Source of the DNA: Lutibaculum baratangense AMV1
GTDB lineage: Bacteria; Pseudomonadota; Alphaproteobacteria; Rhizobiales; Tepidamorphaceae
Length of the DNA: 64,000 nt
Direction of reading: 5' to 3'
Assembly (NCBI RefSeq): GCF_000496075.1
Contig: NZ_AWXZ01000035.1
Coordinates: forward strand, 62,001 to 126,000
Positions 9,311-20,548 of the stretch are shown piece after piece. The notes below the pieces were generated by a model. It did no database searches. It saw nothing but the letters and a program-made list of their open reading frames with translations, and had not been told where the DNA came from. Position 1 is the stretch's first letter, and every line of letters starts with the position of its first letter. Both the position numbers and the translations under genes were made by a program.

Positions 9311-10216
9311 TTGGACCAGCCCGCCGAACTCTTCGACCGCCAGCTCCTCAGGCGGCGTCGCGCCAGAACCCGCGACGCCCTGGTCGAAGCCGATTTCCTG
9401 CTGCGCGAGGCCGCCGACGGCATAGGCGACCGGCTCTCGACGGTCGCCCGCAGCTTCCCCCTCGCCGTCGACTTCGGCGCGCACTCAGGGCTCGTGGGCG
9501 AGGCGCTGCGGGCGAGCGGAAAGGTGGAGACCGTGGTCGCGACGGAAAGCGACGTGCCGCTCCTGATGCGGCAGGGCGGCCTGCGGGTCGCCTGCGACGA
9601 GGAGTTCCCGCCATTCGCGGAGGGCTCGCTCGATCTCGTCGCATCCGGCCTGTCGCTCCAGTGGGTCAACGACCTGCCGGGCGCGCTCGTCCAGATCAGG
9701 CGGGCCCTGAAGCCCGACGGGCTGTTCCTGGCGGCGATGCTCGGCGGCCAGACGCTCCGCGATCTCCGCCAGGCACTGCTCGACGCCGAGGCCGAGATCA
9801 CCGGCGGGGCTGCGCCTCGGGTCGCGCCGATGATCGAGATCCGCGACATGGGCGCGCTCCTCCAGCGCGCAGGCTTCGCCCTGCCGGTCGCCGACGCGGA
9901 GACGCTGACGGTGCGCTACGGCAACCCCATCAACCTGCTGCGCGATCTCAGGCACATGGGCTGGACGAACGCGCTCAACGCGCGCAGCCGCAGGCCGCTG
10001 CGGCGGGACGTGCTGGCGCGCGCGCTCGAGCTCTATGCCGGAAGCGCGTCGGACGAGGACGGAAAGGTGCGGGCGCGCTTCGACATCGTCTACGCCTCCG
10101 GCTGGGCGCCGCACGAAAGCCAGCAGAAGCCGCTCAGGCCCGGCAGCGCCCGGATGCGCCTCGCCGACGCGCTGGGGGTCGAGGAGAGGCCGGCGGGGGA
10201 GAAGACCGGGCGCTGA
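9311..10216 (+). CDS. SAM-dependent methyltransferase, NDUFAF5/BioC-like
   Basis: A protein of about 301 residues with a class I methyltransferase fold. The first SAM strand AVDFGAHSGLVGEALRAS is degenerate compared with the usual GxGxG. The later LDLVASGLSLQWVNDLPGALVQIRRALKPDG is typical of the alphaproteobacterial relatives of human NDUFAF5, a complex I assembly factor that hydroxylates an arginine. The best start is TTG 9311 with GCGAGG six bases upstream, because homology (DQPAELFDRQLLRRRR) begins there and no in-frame ATG is close. Its function in bacteria is not established. It is followed by a convergent Flp pilin gene. Confidence 0.82.
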   Translation: MDQPAELFDRQLLRRRRARTRDALVEADFLLREAADGIGDRLSTVARSFPLAVDFGAHSGLVGEALRASGKVETVVATESDVPLLMRQGGLRVACDEEFPPFAEGSLDLVASGLSLQWVNDLPGALVQIRRALKPDGLFLAAMLGGQTLRDLRQALLDAEAEITGGAAPRVAPMIEIRDMGALLQRAGFALPVADAETLTVRYGNPINLLRDLRHMGWTNALNARSRRPLRRDVLARALELYAGSASDEDGKVRARFDIVYASGWAPHESQQKPLRPGSARMRLADALGVEERPAGEKTGR

Positions 10217-10238
10217 AACGCCGCGTCGACGGGAGAGG

Positions 10239-10424
10239 TCAGCCCTTCTGCGCCAAGAGGGCGTCGGAGATGGTCTGGTAGTAGTCCGCGAACACCGTGC
10301 CGCCGAGGGTGAAGACGGTCGCGGCGATGGCGGCGCCGATGAAGCCGGCCATCAGAGCGTATTCGATGGCGGTTGCCCCGCCGGTGTCACGGCAGAGGCG
10401 TCGTCCGGTCCGGATCGGGTCCAT
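10239..10424 (-). CDS. Flp family type IVb pilin
   Basis: A 61-residue prepilin. After a short basic leader (MDPIRTGRRLCRDTGG) comes the class IVb pilin core ATAIEYALMAGFIGAAIAATVF, with the conserved Glu five residues into the mature protein, cleaved after Gly by a TadV/CpaA-type peptidase. Flp subunits polymerise into adhesion pili made by Tad machinery. No tad/cpa gene is present here, so this is an orphan pilin whose assembly system must be elsewhere. It lies 17 nt downstream of mutT on the same strand. Confidence 0.9.
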   Translation of the reverse strand: MDPIRTGRRLCRDTGGATAIEYALMAGFIGAAIAATVFTLGGTVFADYYQTISDALLAQKG

Positions 10425-10441
10425 GATCGGCACTCTGTCCC

Positions 10442-10852
10442 TCACAGGAGGTCGCGCAGCGCGGCGACGAGCGGCACGTCGGCCGGCGGCATCGGATATG
10501 TCCCCATGCGAAGCGGCCGGACCCATGCGAGCTCCTGCCCTTCGCGTGCGGACACCTCGCCGCGCCAGCGTCGGCAGACGAAGAGTGGCATCAAGAGGTG
10601 AAAGTTTCCGTAATCGTGGCTCGCGAAGGTCAATGGAGCCAGACACGCTTCGTTCACGTCGATTCCGAGCTCCTCGGCGAGCTCGCGGATGAGCGCCTCC
10701 TCCGGCCGCTCGCCCGCCTCGACCTTGCCGCCCGGGAACTCCCACAGGCCCGCCATGCTCTTGCCCGGTGGCCGCTGGGCGAGGAGGACGCGCCCGTCGG
10801 GGTCGACGAGCGCGCAGGCGGCGACGAGGAGGAGGGGCGAGCCCCCGCTCAA
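10442..10852 (-). CDS. mutT: (deoxy)nucleoside triphosphate pyrophosphohydrolase, MutT-type Nudix protein
   Basis: Hydrolyses oxidised nucleotides such as 8-oxo-dGTP and so prevents transversions. The 136-residue protein has the Nudix box [23 protein letters not shown] and the MutT-like context [19 protein letters not shown]. Homology begins right after argJ, so the start is TTG at 10852, overlapping the argJ TGA (TTGA). The longer open frame inside argJ has no support. The argJ-mutT order is common in the order and suggests one transcript. Confidence 0.9.
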   Translation of the reverse strand: MSGGSPLLLVAACALVDPDGRVLLAQRPPGKSMAGLWEFPGGKVEAGERPEEALIRELAEELGIDVNEACLAPLTFASHDYGNFHLLMPLFVCRRWRGEVSAREGQELAWVRPLRMGTYPMPPADVPLVAALRDLL

Positions 10853-12075
10853 CTGCGGTAGTCCGCGTTGATCGAGACGTACGCGTGGGTGAGGTCGCAG
10901 GTCCACACGGTGGCCTTGCCGGCCCCGAGACCGAGGTCGACGCCGATGCGGATCGCCTCGCCCTTCATGTAGGCCGACATCTCCGCCTCGTCGTAGGACG
11001 GCGCGCGCTCGCCCTCCGTCGCGACGGTGATGTCGCCGAAGGCGATCGACAGGCGGTCGCGGTCGGCCTCCTCGCCGGCCTTGCCGACGGCCATGACGAC
11101 GCGGCCCCAGTTCGCGTCCTCGCCGGCGATCGCGGTCTTCACGAGCGGCGAATTCGCGATCGACAGCGCGATGCGGTGGGCCGAGGCGTCCGAGACGGCG
11201 CCGGCGACGTCGACGGTGATGAACTTCGTCGCGCCTTCGCCGTCGCGGACGACCATCTGCGCGAGCTCGCGCAGCAGGTCCTCGAGCGCGTCGCCGAACG
11301 CGGCGAGATCATCCCCCCCGCGGATCTCCGCGTTTCCGGCGCGGCCGGTCGCGAAGGCCATGAGCGTGTCGGAGGTCGAGGTGTCGCCGTCGACGGTGAT
11401 CGCGTTGAAGGTGCGGCCGACGGCCTCGGCCAGCGCCTGCTGGAGCGCCTTAGTGGCGATCGCCGCGTCGGTGAACACGAAGGCGAGCATGGTCGCCATG
11501 TCCGGCGCGATCATGCCGGCGCCCTTGGCGATGCCGTTGATCGTGACGGGCGTGCCGCCGATCTCGATCCTGCGAGTGGCACGCTTCGGGAACGTGTCCG
11601 TCGTCATGATCGCGAGCGAGGCCGCCTCATAGGCGTCGGCCGCCGCGTCGCCGGACAGGCCCTTCAGGACGCGGCCGAACGGCGCGGGGTCGAGCGGCTC
11701 GCCGATCACGCCCGTCGAAGCGAGGAAGACCTCGTCCGGCGAGCAGCCGACCGCCTCCGCCGCGATCCGCGCCGTCTCGGCGACGGCGTCGCGGCCCTTG
11801 CGGCCGGTGAAGGCGTTCGCGTTGCCGGAGTTGACGACGAGGGCGCGGGCGCTGCCGCCCGGAAGCCTGTCCCGGCACCATTCCACCGGCGCCGAGGGAC
11901 AGCGCGAGCGCGTGAAGACGCCCGCGACCCTCGCGCCCTCGTCGAAGACCGCCAGGAGAACGTCCTTGCGGCCCTTGTAGCGTATGCCGGCCTCGGCCGC
12001 GGCGAGCCTCACCCCGTCGATCGGGGGGAGGTCGGCCATGCGGGCGGGCGCGAGCGGCGAGACCTTTCCAGCCAC
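10849..12075 (-). CDS. argJ: bifunctional glutamate N-acetyltransferase / amino-acid acetyltransferase
   Basis: Recycles acetyl from N-acetylornithine to glutamate in the arginine pathway; the bifunctional form can also use acetyl-CoA. About 408 residues. The autocleavage site that splits alpha and beta chains lies in [16 protein letters not shown], where the Thr of ATM becomes the nucleophile. Other signatures are [12 protein letters not shown] and [15 protein letters not shown]. The start is GTG 12075 ([10 protein letters not shown]) with a GGGAGA ribosome site. Upstream codons are Arg/Pro-rich and not conserved. It sits 31 nt downstream of the parvulin gene and overlaps mutT by 4 nt. Confidence 0.95.
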   Translation of the reverse strand: MAGKVSPLAPARMADLPPIDGVRLAAAEAGIRYKGRKDVLLAVFDEGARVAGVFTRSRCPSAPVEWCRDRLPGGSARALVVNSGNANAFTGRKGRDAVAETARIAAEAVGCSPDEVFLASTGVIGEPLDPAPFGRVLKGLSGDAAADAYEAASLAIMTTDTFPKRATRRIEIGGTPVTINGIAKGAGMIAPDMATMLAFVFTDAAIATKALQQALAEAVGRTFNAITVDGDTSTSDTLMAFATGRAGNAEIRGGDDLAAFGDALEDLLRELAQMVVRDGEGATKFITVDVAGAVSDASAHRIALSIANSPLVKTAIAGEDANWGRVVMAVGKAGEEADRDRLSIAFGDITVATEGERAPSYDEAEMSAYMKGEAIRIGVDLGLGAGKATVWTCDLTHAYVSINADYRS

Positions 12076-12106
12076 TCTGTTCTCTCCCTCGCGAGCCGCT
12101 GCGGCG

Positions 12107-13063
12107 TTACTGGCTGCCGCCGGCGCCGGACGCGTTCTCCGAGGCGGCGTCGCCCTCGGGAGCCGCGTCCGTCTCGGCATTCGCGGGGTCGGCGCCGTCC
12201 TGGCCCACCACCTCGATCTGGCTGCCCTCGCGCAGCGACATGATGAGGTCGCGCTGGGCCTGGCGGGCGAGGGCCGACTTCAGCTGCTCCTCGACCTGCT
12301 CGAAGTCCGGCTTCTCCTGGTCGCGCCGGTCCTCGAGCTTGATGACGTGCCAGCCGAACTGGGTCTGCACGGGATCGGAGACCTCGCCCGGCTCGAGCTC
12401 CTGTGCCTTCTGTGCGAATTCCGGCACCATCTGGTCGGGCGTGAAGAAGCCGAGGTCGCCGCCGTTCTGGCCGGAACCGGGGTCCTTGGAGTGCTCGGCG
12501 GCGAGAGCCGCGAAGTCGCCGCCTTCGTCGATCTGCTGCTTGATCTGGTTCGCCTCCTCCTCGGTCGGAACGAGGATGTGGCGAGCGTGCAGCTCCTGCT
12601 GCGGCTCGGCCTGGCCGATCTCCTGCTCGTAGAGATCGCGGGCCGCCTCGTCGGTCGCGGCCTCGTCGCCGACCATGCCGAGATAGGCTTCCATCAGCGT
12701 GCGGTCCGTCACGTAGCGCAGGCGGCGCTGAAACTCCTCCTCGTCCTCGATCCCCGTCTCGCGCGCGGCCTTCGCGATGCGCTCGAGATCGGCGACATAG
12801 GTGAGGAGGTAGCTGTCGCGCTGCTCGGCGGGAAGCTGCTGCAACGTCTGGGCGAGATCCTCGGCGGCGATCGCCACGTCCATCGCCGTGATCTCGCGGT
12901 CGCCGAGCCGCGCGATGACCTCGCTCGCGCCGGCCGGCACCTCGCCGGAGACGGAAGGCGGCTCGGCCGGGGCGGCCTGCTCCTGGGCGAGGGCGGCACC
13001 GCCGACGAAGAGGGCGCCCGCGATGCCGAGGGCGAGCGAGAATGGGCGTGCGGAATGGGGCAT
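12107..13063 (-). CDS. periplasmic parvulin-type peptidyl-prolyl isomerase
   Basis: A 318-residue exported folding factor. The signal peptide [27 protein letters not shown] is followed by a SurA-like helical N-domain and one PpiC rotamase domain at about 170-265 ([49 protein letters not shown]). The tail is Ala/Glu-rich and low complexity. The start ATG 13063 has GGAAGG upstream; the frame extends further but without signal-peptide character. It is divergent from secA, a frequent neighbour, so an export-linked chaperone role is plausible. Confidence 0.92.
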   Translation of the reverse strand: MPHSARPFSLALGIAGALFVGGAALAQEQAAPAEPPSVSGEVPAGASEVIARLGDREITAMDVAIAAEDLAQTLQQLPAEQRDSYLLTYVADLERIAKAARETGIEDEEEFQRRLRYVTDRTLMEAYLGMVGDEAATDEAARDLYEQEIGQAEPQQELHARHILVPTEEEANQIKQQIDEGGDFAALAAEHSKDPGSGQNGGDLGFFTPDQMVPEFAQKAQELEPGEVSDPVQTQFGWHVIKLEDRRDQEKPDFEQVEEQLKSALARQAQRDLIMSLREGSQIEVVGQDGADPANAETDAAPEGDAASENASGAGGSQ

Positions 13064-13412
13064 GTCTTCCTTCCCGGTCGGTGGTTCATGTCTGCAGCCG
13101 TCGCCCCGGCCGTCTGCGGGGCGATATGCACATGGCTGCAACGCCGCCACCGCCCGAAGCGATCCCCGGGGGCTGCCGCGGCGGCGCGACGCTGGCCCAA
13201 CTGGGTCGCGTTGACAAGGTGAAAAGCGACTCTTATCTCAGATCCCGCGCGCCACGTTCCACGCGTGCAGGTTCACGGGAACAAACGAGAAGCCGCGCCG
13301 TCCGGCCTTCGAAGACTGGTCGCCCGGCCATGACCGCCTGGTCAGACGCCGCCTCCCCGGACCGCTCCGGAGCGACGGCCGGTCCACCGCGAGGCAGAAA
13401 GACAAGAGACCC
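13064..13412. other. ppiC-secA divergent intergenic region, 349 nt
   Basis: The longest stretch without a gene in the window. It holds a sigma-70-like promoter facing secA (13211-13239) and an untranslated leader of about 170 nt before the secA ATG. Short open frames here have no homology or ribosome sites. A GGAAC at 13269 followed 16 nt later by CGTCC resembles an EcfG site, but weakly. Confidence 0.5.
13211..13239 (+). promoter_or_regulatory. putative sigma-70 promoter for secA
   Basis: A perfect -35 TTGACA (13211-13216), a 17-nt spacer and a partial -10 TATCTC (13234-13239), which sits in an AT-richer patch of an otherwise very GC-rich gap. Transcription would give a long secA leader. 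Confidence 0.55.
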
Positions 13413-16232
<2,820 letters not shown>

Positions 16233-16279
16233 GAGCGCACGCCCGGGAGAGAGGCCTCCACCGCCCACTCGCCGCGCGG

Positions 16280-16303
16280 CCGGGACGTTCGATCACGTCC
16301 CGG
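16280..16303 (+). terminator. 9-bp perfect hairpin downstream of secA
   Basis: CCGGGACGT (16280-16288), a 6-nt loop and ACGTCCCGG (16295-16303), 48 nt after the secA stop. There is no T-run, so it is at best a weak or Rho-assisted terminator or an RNA-stabilising stem. Confidence 0.4.
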
Positions 16304-16401
16304 AGCGCCTCGGTGATCCGCGTCAGGACGCCTCCGCGGCAGGCCGCGGCGGGTCAGCCAGGGGCGCGCCGCATGGCCGTCCCGTCGAGGGGAGAGATCT
16401 G

Positions 16402-17283
16402 GTGGCGCGCAAGCGACTTCTCGTAATCGTCAACATGCAGGCCTCCCGCGCTTCGATCGCGGTCGGGCCGGCGATCGGCGCCCTCGCCGACGAGGGCTAC
16501 GACGTCGACCTGCGGCACTCCGACGACCGCGAGTCCATGAACGACCTCATCCGGCGAGGCTGCGAAGGCGCCGAGGCGATCGTGGTCGGCGGCGGCGACG
16601 GCACGATCAGCTCGGCGCTGCCGGGCCTTCTCGACTGCGGCCTGCCGCTCGGCATACTCCCCTTCGGCACGGCGAACGACCTCGCCCTGACGCTCGGCAT
16701 TCCCGACGACCCCGTCGACGCGGCGCGGACCATCGCCCACGGCATGCCACGGCCGATCGACGTGGCGCGCGCCAACGACGTGCCCTTCGTCAACGTGGCG
16801 AGCGTCGGGATCTCCGTGAAGGTGGCCCAGCGGCAGGACGTCGAGCGGAAGCGCCAGTGGCGCGCCCTGAGCTACGTCCTGACGACGCTCGAAGTGCTGG
16901 GCGAGGCCGATCGCTTCCGCGCGACGGTGGATTGCGGCGACCGGCGCGAGGAGGTCGAGGCCTACCAGATCGCGGTGGGCAACGGCGTCCACTACGGCGG
17001 CGGCATGATCGTCTCGGAATCGGCACGCATAGACGACGGCATGCTCGACCTCTACGCGATCGAGACCTTGTCCCTGACGGACCTTCTCACCCTCGCGCCG
17101 GCGATCCGATCCGGCACGCTCGGCCGCTACACCGACGTCTCGGTTTTCCGGGGCTCGAGCGCGACGATCGAGACGGAGCGCCCGATGCCGGTGAACACCG
17201 ACGGCGAGGTGACGACCCAGACACCGGTCACCTTCACGGTCGACCGGCAGGCGCTGCCGGTGCTGGTGCCGGCGGAGGGTTGA
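16402..17283 (+). CDS. diacylglycerol/lipid kinase family protein (YegS-like)
   Basis: A 293-residue member of the DAGK catalytic-domain family; it phosphorylates a lipid hydroxyl using ATP. It has the nucleotide-binding signature VVGGGDGTISSALPGLL and the following LGILPFGTANDLALTLGIP, then VNVASVGISVKVAQ and a C-terminal beta domain (NGVHYGGGMIVSESARIDDGMLDLY). The start is GTG 16402 after GGGGAGAG; the frame upstream overlaps the secA tail and is not conserved. The lipid substrate cannot be told from sequence. It is followed by tarD in the same direction after 109 nt. Confidence 0.88.
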   Translation: MARKRLLVIVNMQASRASIAVGPAIGALADEGYDVDLRHSDDRESMNDLIRRGCEGAEAIVVGGGDGTISSALPGLLDCGLPLGILPFGTANDLALTLGIPDDPVDAARTIAHGMPRPIDVARANDVPFVNVASVGISVKVAQRQDVERKRQWRALSYVLTTLEVLGEADRFRATVDCGDRREEVEAYQIAVGNGVHYGGGMIVSESARIDDGMLDLYAIETLSLTDLLTLAPAIRSGTLGRYTDVSVFRGSSATIETERPMPVNTDGEVTTQTPVTFTVDRQALPVLVPAEG

Positions 17284-17392
17284 GGCGGGGCCGGCGGCCG
17301 CTCCGCGGTCCGGGTCTGGGTCCGGCGCACTGGCCGGCCCTTGCCTCATCGTGTAGGGAAGCGCCACGTCCGTCCGAAGAGGGCCACACACC

Positions 17393-18556
17393 TTGCGCAT
17401 CATCGACATCCGCGAGATCACGCAGCCGATCTCCTCGCCGATCCGCAACGCCTATATCGACTTCTCGAAGATGACGACGAGCCTCGTCGCGGTCGTCACC
17501 GACGTGGTGCGCGACGGGCGGCGGGTCGTCGGCTACGGCTTCAACTCGAACGGCCGCTACGGCCAGGGCGGCCTCATCCGCGAGCGCTTCCGCGACCGTG
17601 TCCTCGAGGCGGATCCGGAGAGCCTTCTCGACGACCGCGGCGACAATCTCGACCCCCACAAGGTCTGGGCCGCCATGATGCGGAACGAGAAGCCGGGCGG
17701 CCACGGCGAGCGCTCCGTGGCGGTCGGAACGCTCGACATGGCGGTCTGGGACGCGGTGGCGAAGGTGGCGGGGCAGCCCTTGTTCCGCCTCCTGGCCGAG
17801 CGGGCGGGCCGGGAGGCCGATCCGAGGGTCTTCGTCTACGCGGCCGGCGGCTACTACTATCCCGGCAAGGACGACGCCGCCCTTCGGGCGGAGATGCGCG
17901 GCTATCTCGACCGTGGCTACACCGTCGTGAAGATGAAGATCGGCGGCGCCCCGATCGAGGAGGACCGGCGGCGGATCGAGGCGGTGCTCGACGAGATCGG
18001 GTCGCAGGCGCAGCTCGCGGTCGACGCGAACGGCCGCTTCGACCTCGAGACCGCGATCGCCTACGCGAAGATGCTCCGCGACTACCCCCTGTTCTGGTAC
18101 GAGGAGGCGGGCGACCCGCTCGACTACGCGCTGCAGGCCGCCCTCTCGGAGTTCTATCCCCGGCCGATGGCGACCGGCGAGAACCTGTTCTCGCACCAGG
18201 ATGCCCGCAACCTGCTGCGCTACGGGGGCATGCGCCCCGACAGGGACTGGCTGCAGTTCGACTGCGCCCTGTCCTACGGCCTCGTCGAGTATCTGCGCAC
18301 CCTCGACGTGCTGGCGCAGTTCGGCTGGTCGCCCGGCCGCTGCATCCCGCATGGCGGGCACCAGATGTCGCTCAACATCGCGGCCGGACTCGGCCTCGGC
18401 GGCAACGAGAGCTATCCCGACCTGTTCCAGCCCTATGGGGGCTTCCCGGACGACGTGCGCGTCGAGGACGGGCACATCGTCATGCCGGAGCCGCCGGGCA
18501 TCGGCTTCGAGGGCAAGGCCGACCTGATCCCGGTCATGCGCCAGCTCGCCGAATGA
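17393..18556 (+). CDS. tarD: D(-)-tartrate dehydratase, enolase superfamily
   Basis: Dehydrates D-tartrate to oxaloacetate. The 387-residue protein closely follows the characterised Bradyrhizobium enzyme over its whole length. The catalytic KxK is VVKMKIGG (Lys182), the general acid/base His is in IPHGGHQMS (His320), and the Mg ligands are Asp211 (VDANGR), Glu237 (WYEEAG) and Glu263 (TGENL). These positions are offset by two from the published Lys184/His322 numbering as I recall it. The start is TTG 17393 with AGAGGG upstream. No tartrate transporter or regulator is adjacent, so supply and regulation are unclear. Confidence 0.88.
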   Translation: MRIIDIREITQPISSPIRNAYIDFSKMTTSLVAVVTDVVRDGRRVVGYGFNSNGRYGQGGLIRERFRDRVLEADPESLLDDRGDNLDPHKVWAAMMRNEKPGGHGERSVAVGTLDMAVWDAVAKVAGQPLFRLLAERAGREADPRVFVYAAGGYYYPGKDDAALRAEMRGYLDRGYTVVKMKIGGAPIEEDRRRIEAVLDEIGSQAQLAVDANGRFDLETAIAYAKMLRDYPLFWYEEAGDPLDYALQAALSEFYPRPMATGENLFSHQDARNLLRYGGMRPDRDWLQFDCALSYGLVEYLRTLDVLAQFGWSPGRCIPHGGHQMSLNIAAGLGLGGNESYPDLFQPYGGFPDDVRVEDGHIVMPEPPGIGFEGKADLIPVMRQLAE

Positions 18557-18561
18557 GGGGG

Positions 18562-18610
18562 CCGGGGAGGCGAGGGGCGGGACGCCCCCGAGGGCGAGCC
18601 CGCCTCCCGG
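18562..18610. terminator. nested hairpins between convergent tarD and SDR gene
   Basis: An outer near-perfect pair CCGGGGAGGCG (18562-18572) and CGCCTCCCGG (18601-18610) encloses GGGGCG-GGA-CGCCCC (18574-18588). It lies between two convergent stops (18556 and 18620) and could end both transcripts; it lacks a T-tract. Confidence 0.45.
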
Positions 18611-18619
18611 TGGCATCGG

Positions 18620-19345
18620 TCACATGCCGGCGGCCGTCGGACGCACGATCACTTCGTTGATGTCGACGCCATCGGGCTGTTCTACGGCGAAGCGGATCGC
18701 GCGGGCGATGGCGTCCGGCGTCAGCGACTTCTTGCGCCACTCCTGAAGGGCGGAGGCGACGTCCGGGTCGGTGATGTCGTGCCCCAGCTCGGTCGCGACG
18801 ACGCCGGGGGAGACAATCGTCGCCCTGATGTCGTCGTGCTCCTGCCGGAGGCCGTCGGTGATGGCCCACACGGCGTGCTTCGTGGCGCAGTAGACGGCCG
18901 CCGTCGGCATCACGAGATGCGCGGCGATCGAGGCGACGTTGACGACGTGCCCCCGCCCCTGGGCCTGGAAGCGGGGGAGCACGGCGGCGATGCCGTTGAG
19001 GACGCCGTGGATGTTCACGTCGATCATCCTCCTCCACTCGTCGCGCTTCAGGGCCGCGAGGGGCGACAGAGGCATGACGCCCGCATTGTTCACCAGCACG
19101 TCGATCCGGCCGAACCGCGCCTCGGCGGCGGCGGCGAAAGCCTCGAAGCTGCCGGCATCCGTCACGTCGAGCTCCTTCCACGCGACCTGCTCGCCGAGCT
19201 CTCCGGCCAGCGCCTCCAGCCGCCCGGCCCGGCGCGCGCCGATGAAGAGGCGGGCACCCCCCGCGGCCAGTTCGCGCACGGTCGCTTCGCCTATTCCGCT
19301 CGACGCGCCGGTCACGAGCACGATCTTGTCGGTCATTCCACTCAT
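18620..19345 (-). CDS. short-chain dehydrogenase/reductase (SDR) family oxidoreductase
   Basis: A 241-residue classical SDR: NAD(P)-binding TGASSGIGEA at 11-20, NNAG at about 87 and the Ser-Tyr-Lys triad (VASIAAH and the YCATK segment). Cofactor preference may be NADP, given the GARRAGRLEAL Arg pair after strand 2. The start ATG 19345 has AGGAGC seven bases upstream. Its substrate is unknown. It is divergent from an AraC-type regulator across a 147-nt gap with phased repeats, so it is the likely regulated target. Confidence 0.9.
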   Translation of the reverse strand: MSGMTDKIVLVTGASSGIGEATVRELAAGGARLFIGARRAGRLEALAGELGEQVAWKELDVTDAGSFEAFAAAAEARFGRIDVLVNNAGVMPLSPLAALKRDEWRRMIDVNIHGVLNGIAAVLPRFQAQGRGHVVNVASIAAHLVMPTAAVYCATKHAVWAITDGLRQEHDDIRATIVSPGVVATELGHDITDPDVASALQEWRKKSLTPDAIARAIRFAVEQPDGVDINEVIVRPTAAGM

Positions 19346-19409
19346 GGGTCGCTCCTGTCTCGTTCGGGACGCCCCCAAGATCGTGGATCCGCTCGCCCAG
19401 GCGTTAGAG

Positions 19410-19463
19410 CGATCGTCCGAACGCTTTGCACGATCCTCCGAAACCGCCCGGCGATCCTTGCCC
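19410..19463. promoter_or_regulatory. three 21-bp-phased direct repeats, likely AraC-family operator
   Basis: CGATCGTCCGAA (19410-19421), CGATCCTCCGAA (19431-19442) and a weaker CGATCCTTGCCC (19452-19463) start exactly 21 bp apart, two DNA turns. Such phasing is what a two-HTH AraC-type protein bound as a multimer would need. They lie between the divergent SDR and araC genes. Confidence 0.55.
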
Positions 19464-19473
19464 CGGGTGCTTC

Positions 19474-19491
19474 CTTCATCGATAGATGAAG
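19474..19491 (+). promoter_or_regulatory. inverted repeat over the araC ribosome site
   Basis: CTTCATC-GATA-GATGAAG is a perfect 7-bp inverted repeat ending one base before the ATG at 19493. It covers the Shine-Dalgarno region, so it could mask translation or act as a protein site. Confidence 0.4.
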
Positions 19492-19492
19492 C

Positions 19493-20386
19493 ATGGACAG
19501 GCTTCAGGAACTTGCCGCGCTCGTGATGCGTCACGCGGGGCACAGCGGAATGGCCGGCACCTCGGTGCCGGCGCTGTCGCTTATTCGCGCCGACCAGCCG
19601 ACGGTGCCCACGCCGGCCGTCTACGAGGCCTCGCTTTGCCTGATCGCCCAGGGGTCGAAGCGCGTCTCGCTCGGGGAGCACAGCGTCGTCTACGACGCGT
19701 CGCGCTATCTTCTCGTCTCGGTGGACCTGCCGCTCGTCGGCCACGTGACGGAGGCGAGCCCCGGAAAGCCCTATCTCTGCTGCAAGATCGACCTCGACCA
19801 GGGGGTTCTGGCGGATCTGATCGCCACGGAGGGCGGGGCGACGGGCGCGGCCGGTGCCGAGGTGCTGTCGGTCCACCCGAGCGACCCCGACCTCGTCGAC
19901 GCGGTGTGCCGGCTCGTGAAGCTCCTTGAGCGGCCGGAGAGTATCCCCGCGCTCGCGCCGCTGATCGAGCGCGAGATCCTCTACCGGCTGCTGACGGGGC
20001 CGCAGGGCCCCACGCTGCGCCACCTCGCCCGTCCGGACAGCCGGCTGAGCCAGGTCAGCCGGGCGATCGCGAAGATCCGCGGCCGCTATCGCGATCGGCT
20101 CCCGACGGAGGAGATCGCCGCGGCGGCGGGCATGAGCGTCTCCTCCCTGCACGAGCATTTCAAGGCCGTGACCCGGATGACGCCGCTCGAGTACCAGAAG
20201 CAGCTTCGCCTCCAGGAGGCGCGGCGACTGATGCTGTCTGAAGGGCTGGGCGCCGGCTCGGCCGGCTTCGCGGTCGGCTATGACAGCCCGTCGCAGTTCA
20301 GCCGGGAGTATCGCCGGCTGTTCGGGGTGCCGCCCCGGCAGGACGTCGAGCGTCTGCACGCCTCCGACGCCTACTTCGCCGCCTGA
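19493..20386 (+). CDS. AraC family transcriptional regulator
   Basis: A 297-residue protein with an AraC-N (cupin-like) ligand domain, AraC_N type (PTVPTPAVYEASLCLIAQGSKRV, SRYLLVSVDLPLVGHV). A C-terminal double helix-turn-helix follows: EEIAAAAGMSVSSLHEHFKAVTRMTPLEYQKQLRLQEARRLM and GYDSPSQFSREYRRLFGVPP. The architecture matches the YqhC-like group that controls aldehyde or alcohol reductases. Divergence from an SDR gene fits the same logic. The effector is unknown. Confidence 0.9.
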   Translation: MDRLQELAALVMRHAGHSGMAGTSVPALSLIRADQPTVPTPAVYEASLCLIAQGSKRVSLGEHSVVYDASRYLLVSVDLPLVGHVTEASPGKPYLCCKIDLDQGVLADLIATEGGATGAAGAEVLSVHPSDPDLVDAVCRLVKLLERPESIPALAPLIEREILYRLLTGPQGPTLRHLARPDSRLSQVSRAIAKIRGRYRDRLPTEEIAAAAGMSVSSLHEHFKAVTRMTPLEYQKQLRLQEARRLMLSEGLGAGSAGFAVGYDSPSQFSREYRRLFGVPPRQDVERLHASDAYFAA

Positions 20387-20480
20387 GGGGGCGGGCCACC
20401 GGCGCGGGATCCTTCGCGTTCATGAGCCGCCGTGCCTCCGACAGCCGTTGCCTCACCGCGGGTACCACCCTGCCGGAGGC

Positions 20481-20511
20481 GGAAAAGAAAGAGCCGCGCC
20501 CGGGGCGCGGC
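20481..20511 (-). terminator. Rho-independent terminator of the L,D-transpeptidase gene
   Basis: On the reverse strand GCCGCGCC (20511-20504), a 3-nt loop and GGCGCGGC (20500-20493) are followed by a T-rich run (complement of GGAAAAGAAA, 20490-20481). It is 38 nt past the stop of the gene at 20549. This is the clearest intrinsic terminator in the window. Confidence 0.8.
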
Positions 20512-20548
20512 CCAGATGGCCGGGGAGGATGGCTGCGGCCGCTTCCGC

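Noticed and set aside
13269-13294. GGAAC-N16-CGTCC upstream of secA as an EcfG promoter
   Set aside because: Two mismatches in the -10 part and no reason for stress control of secA; a better sigma-70 site lies just upstream.
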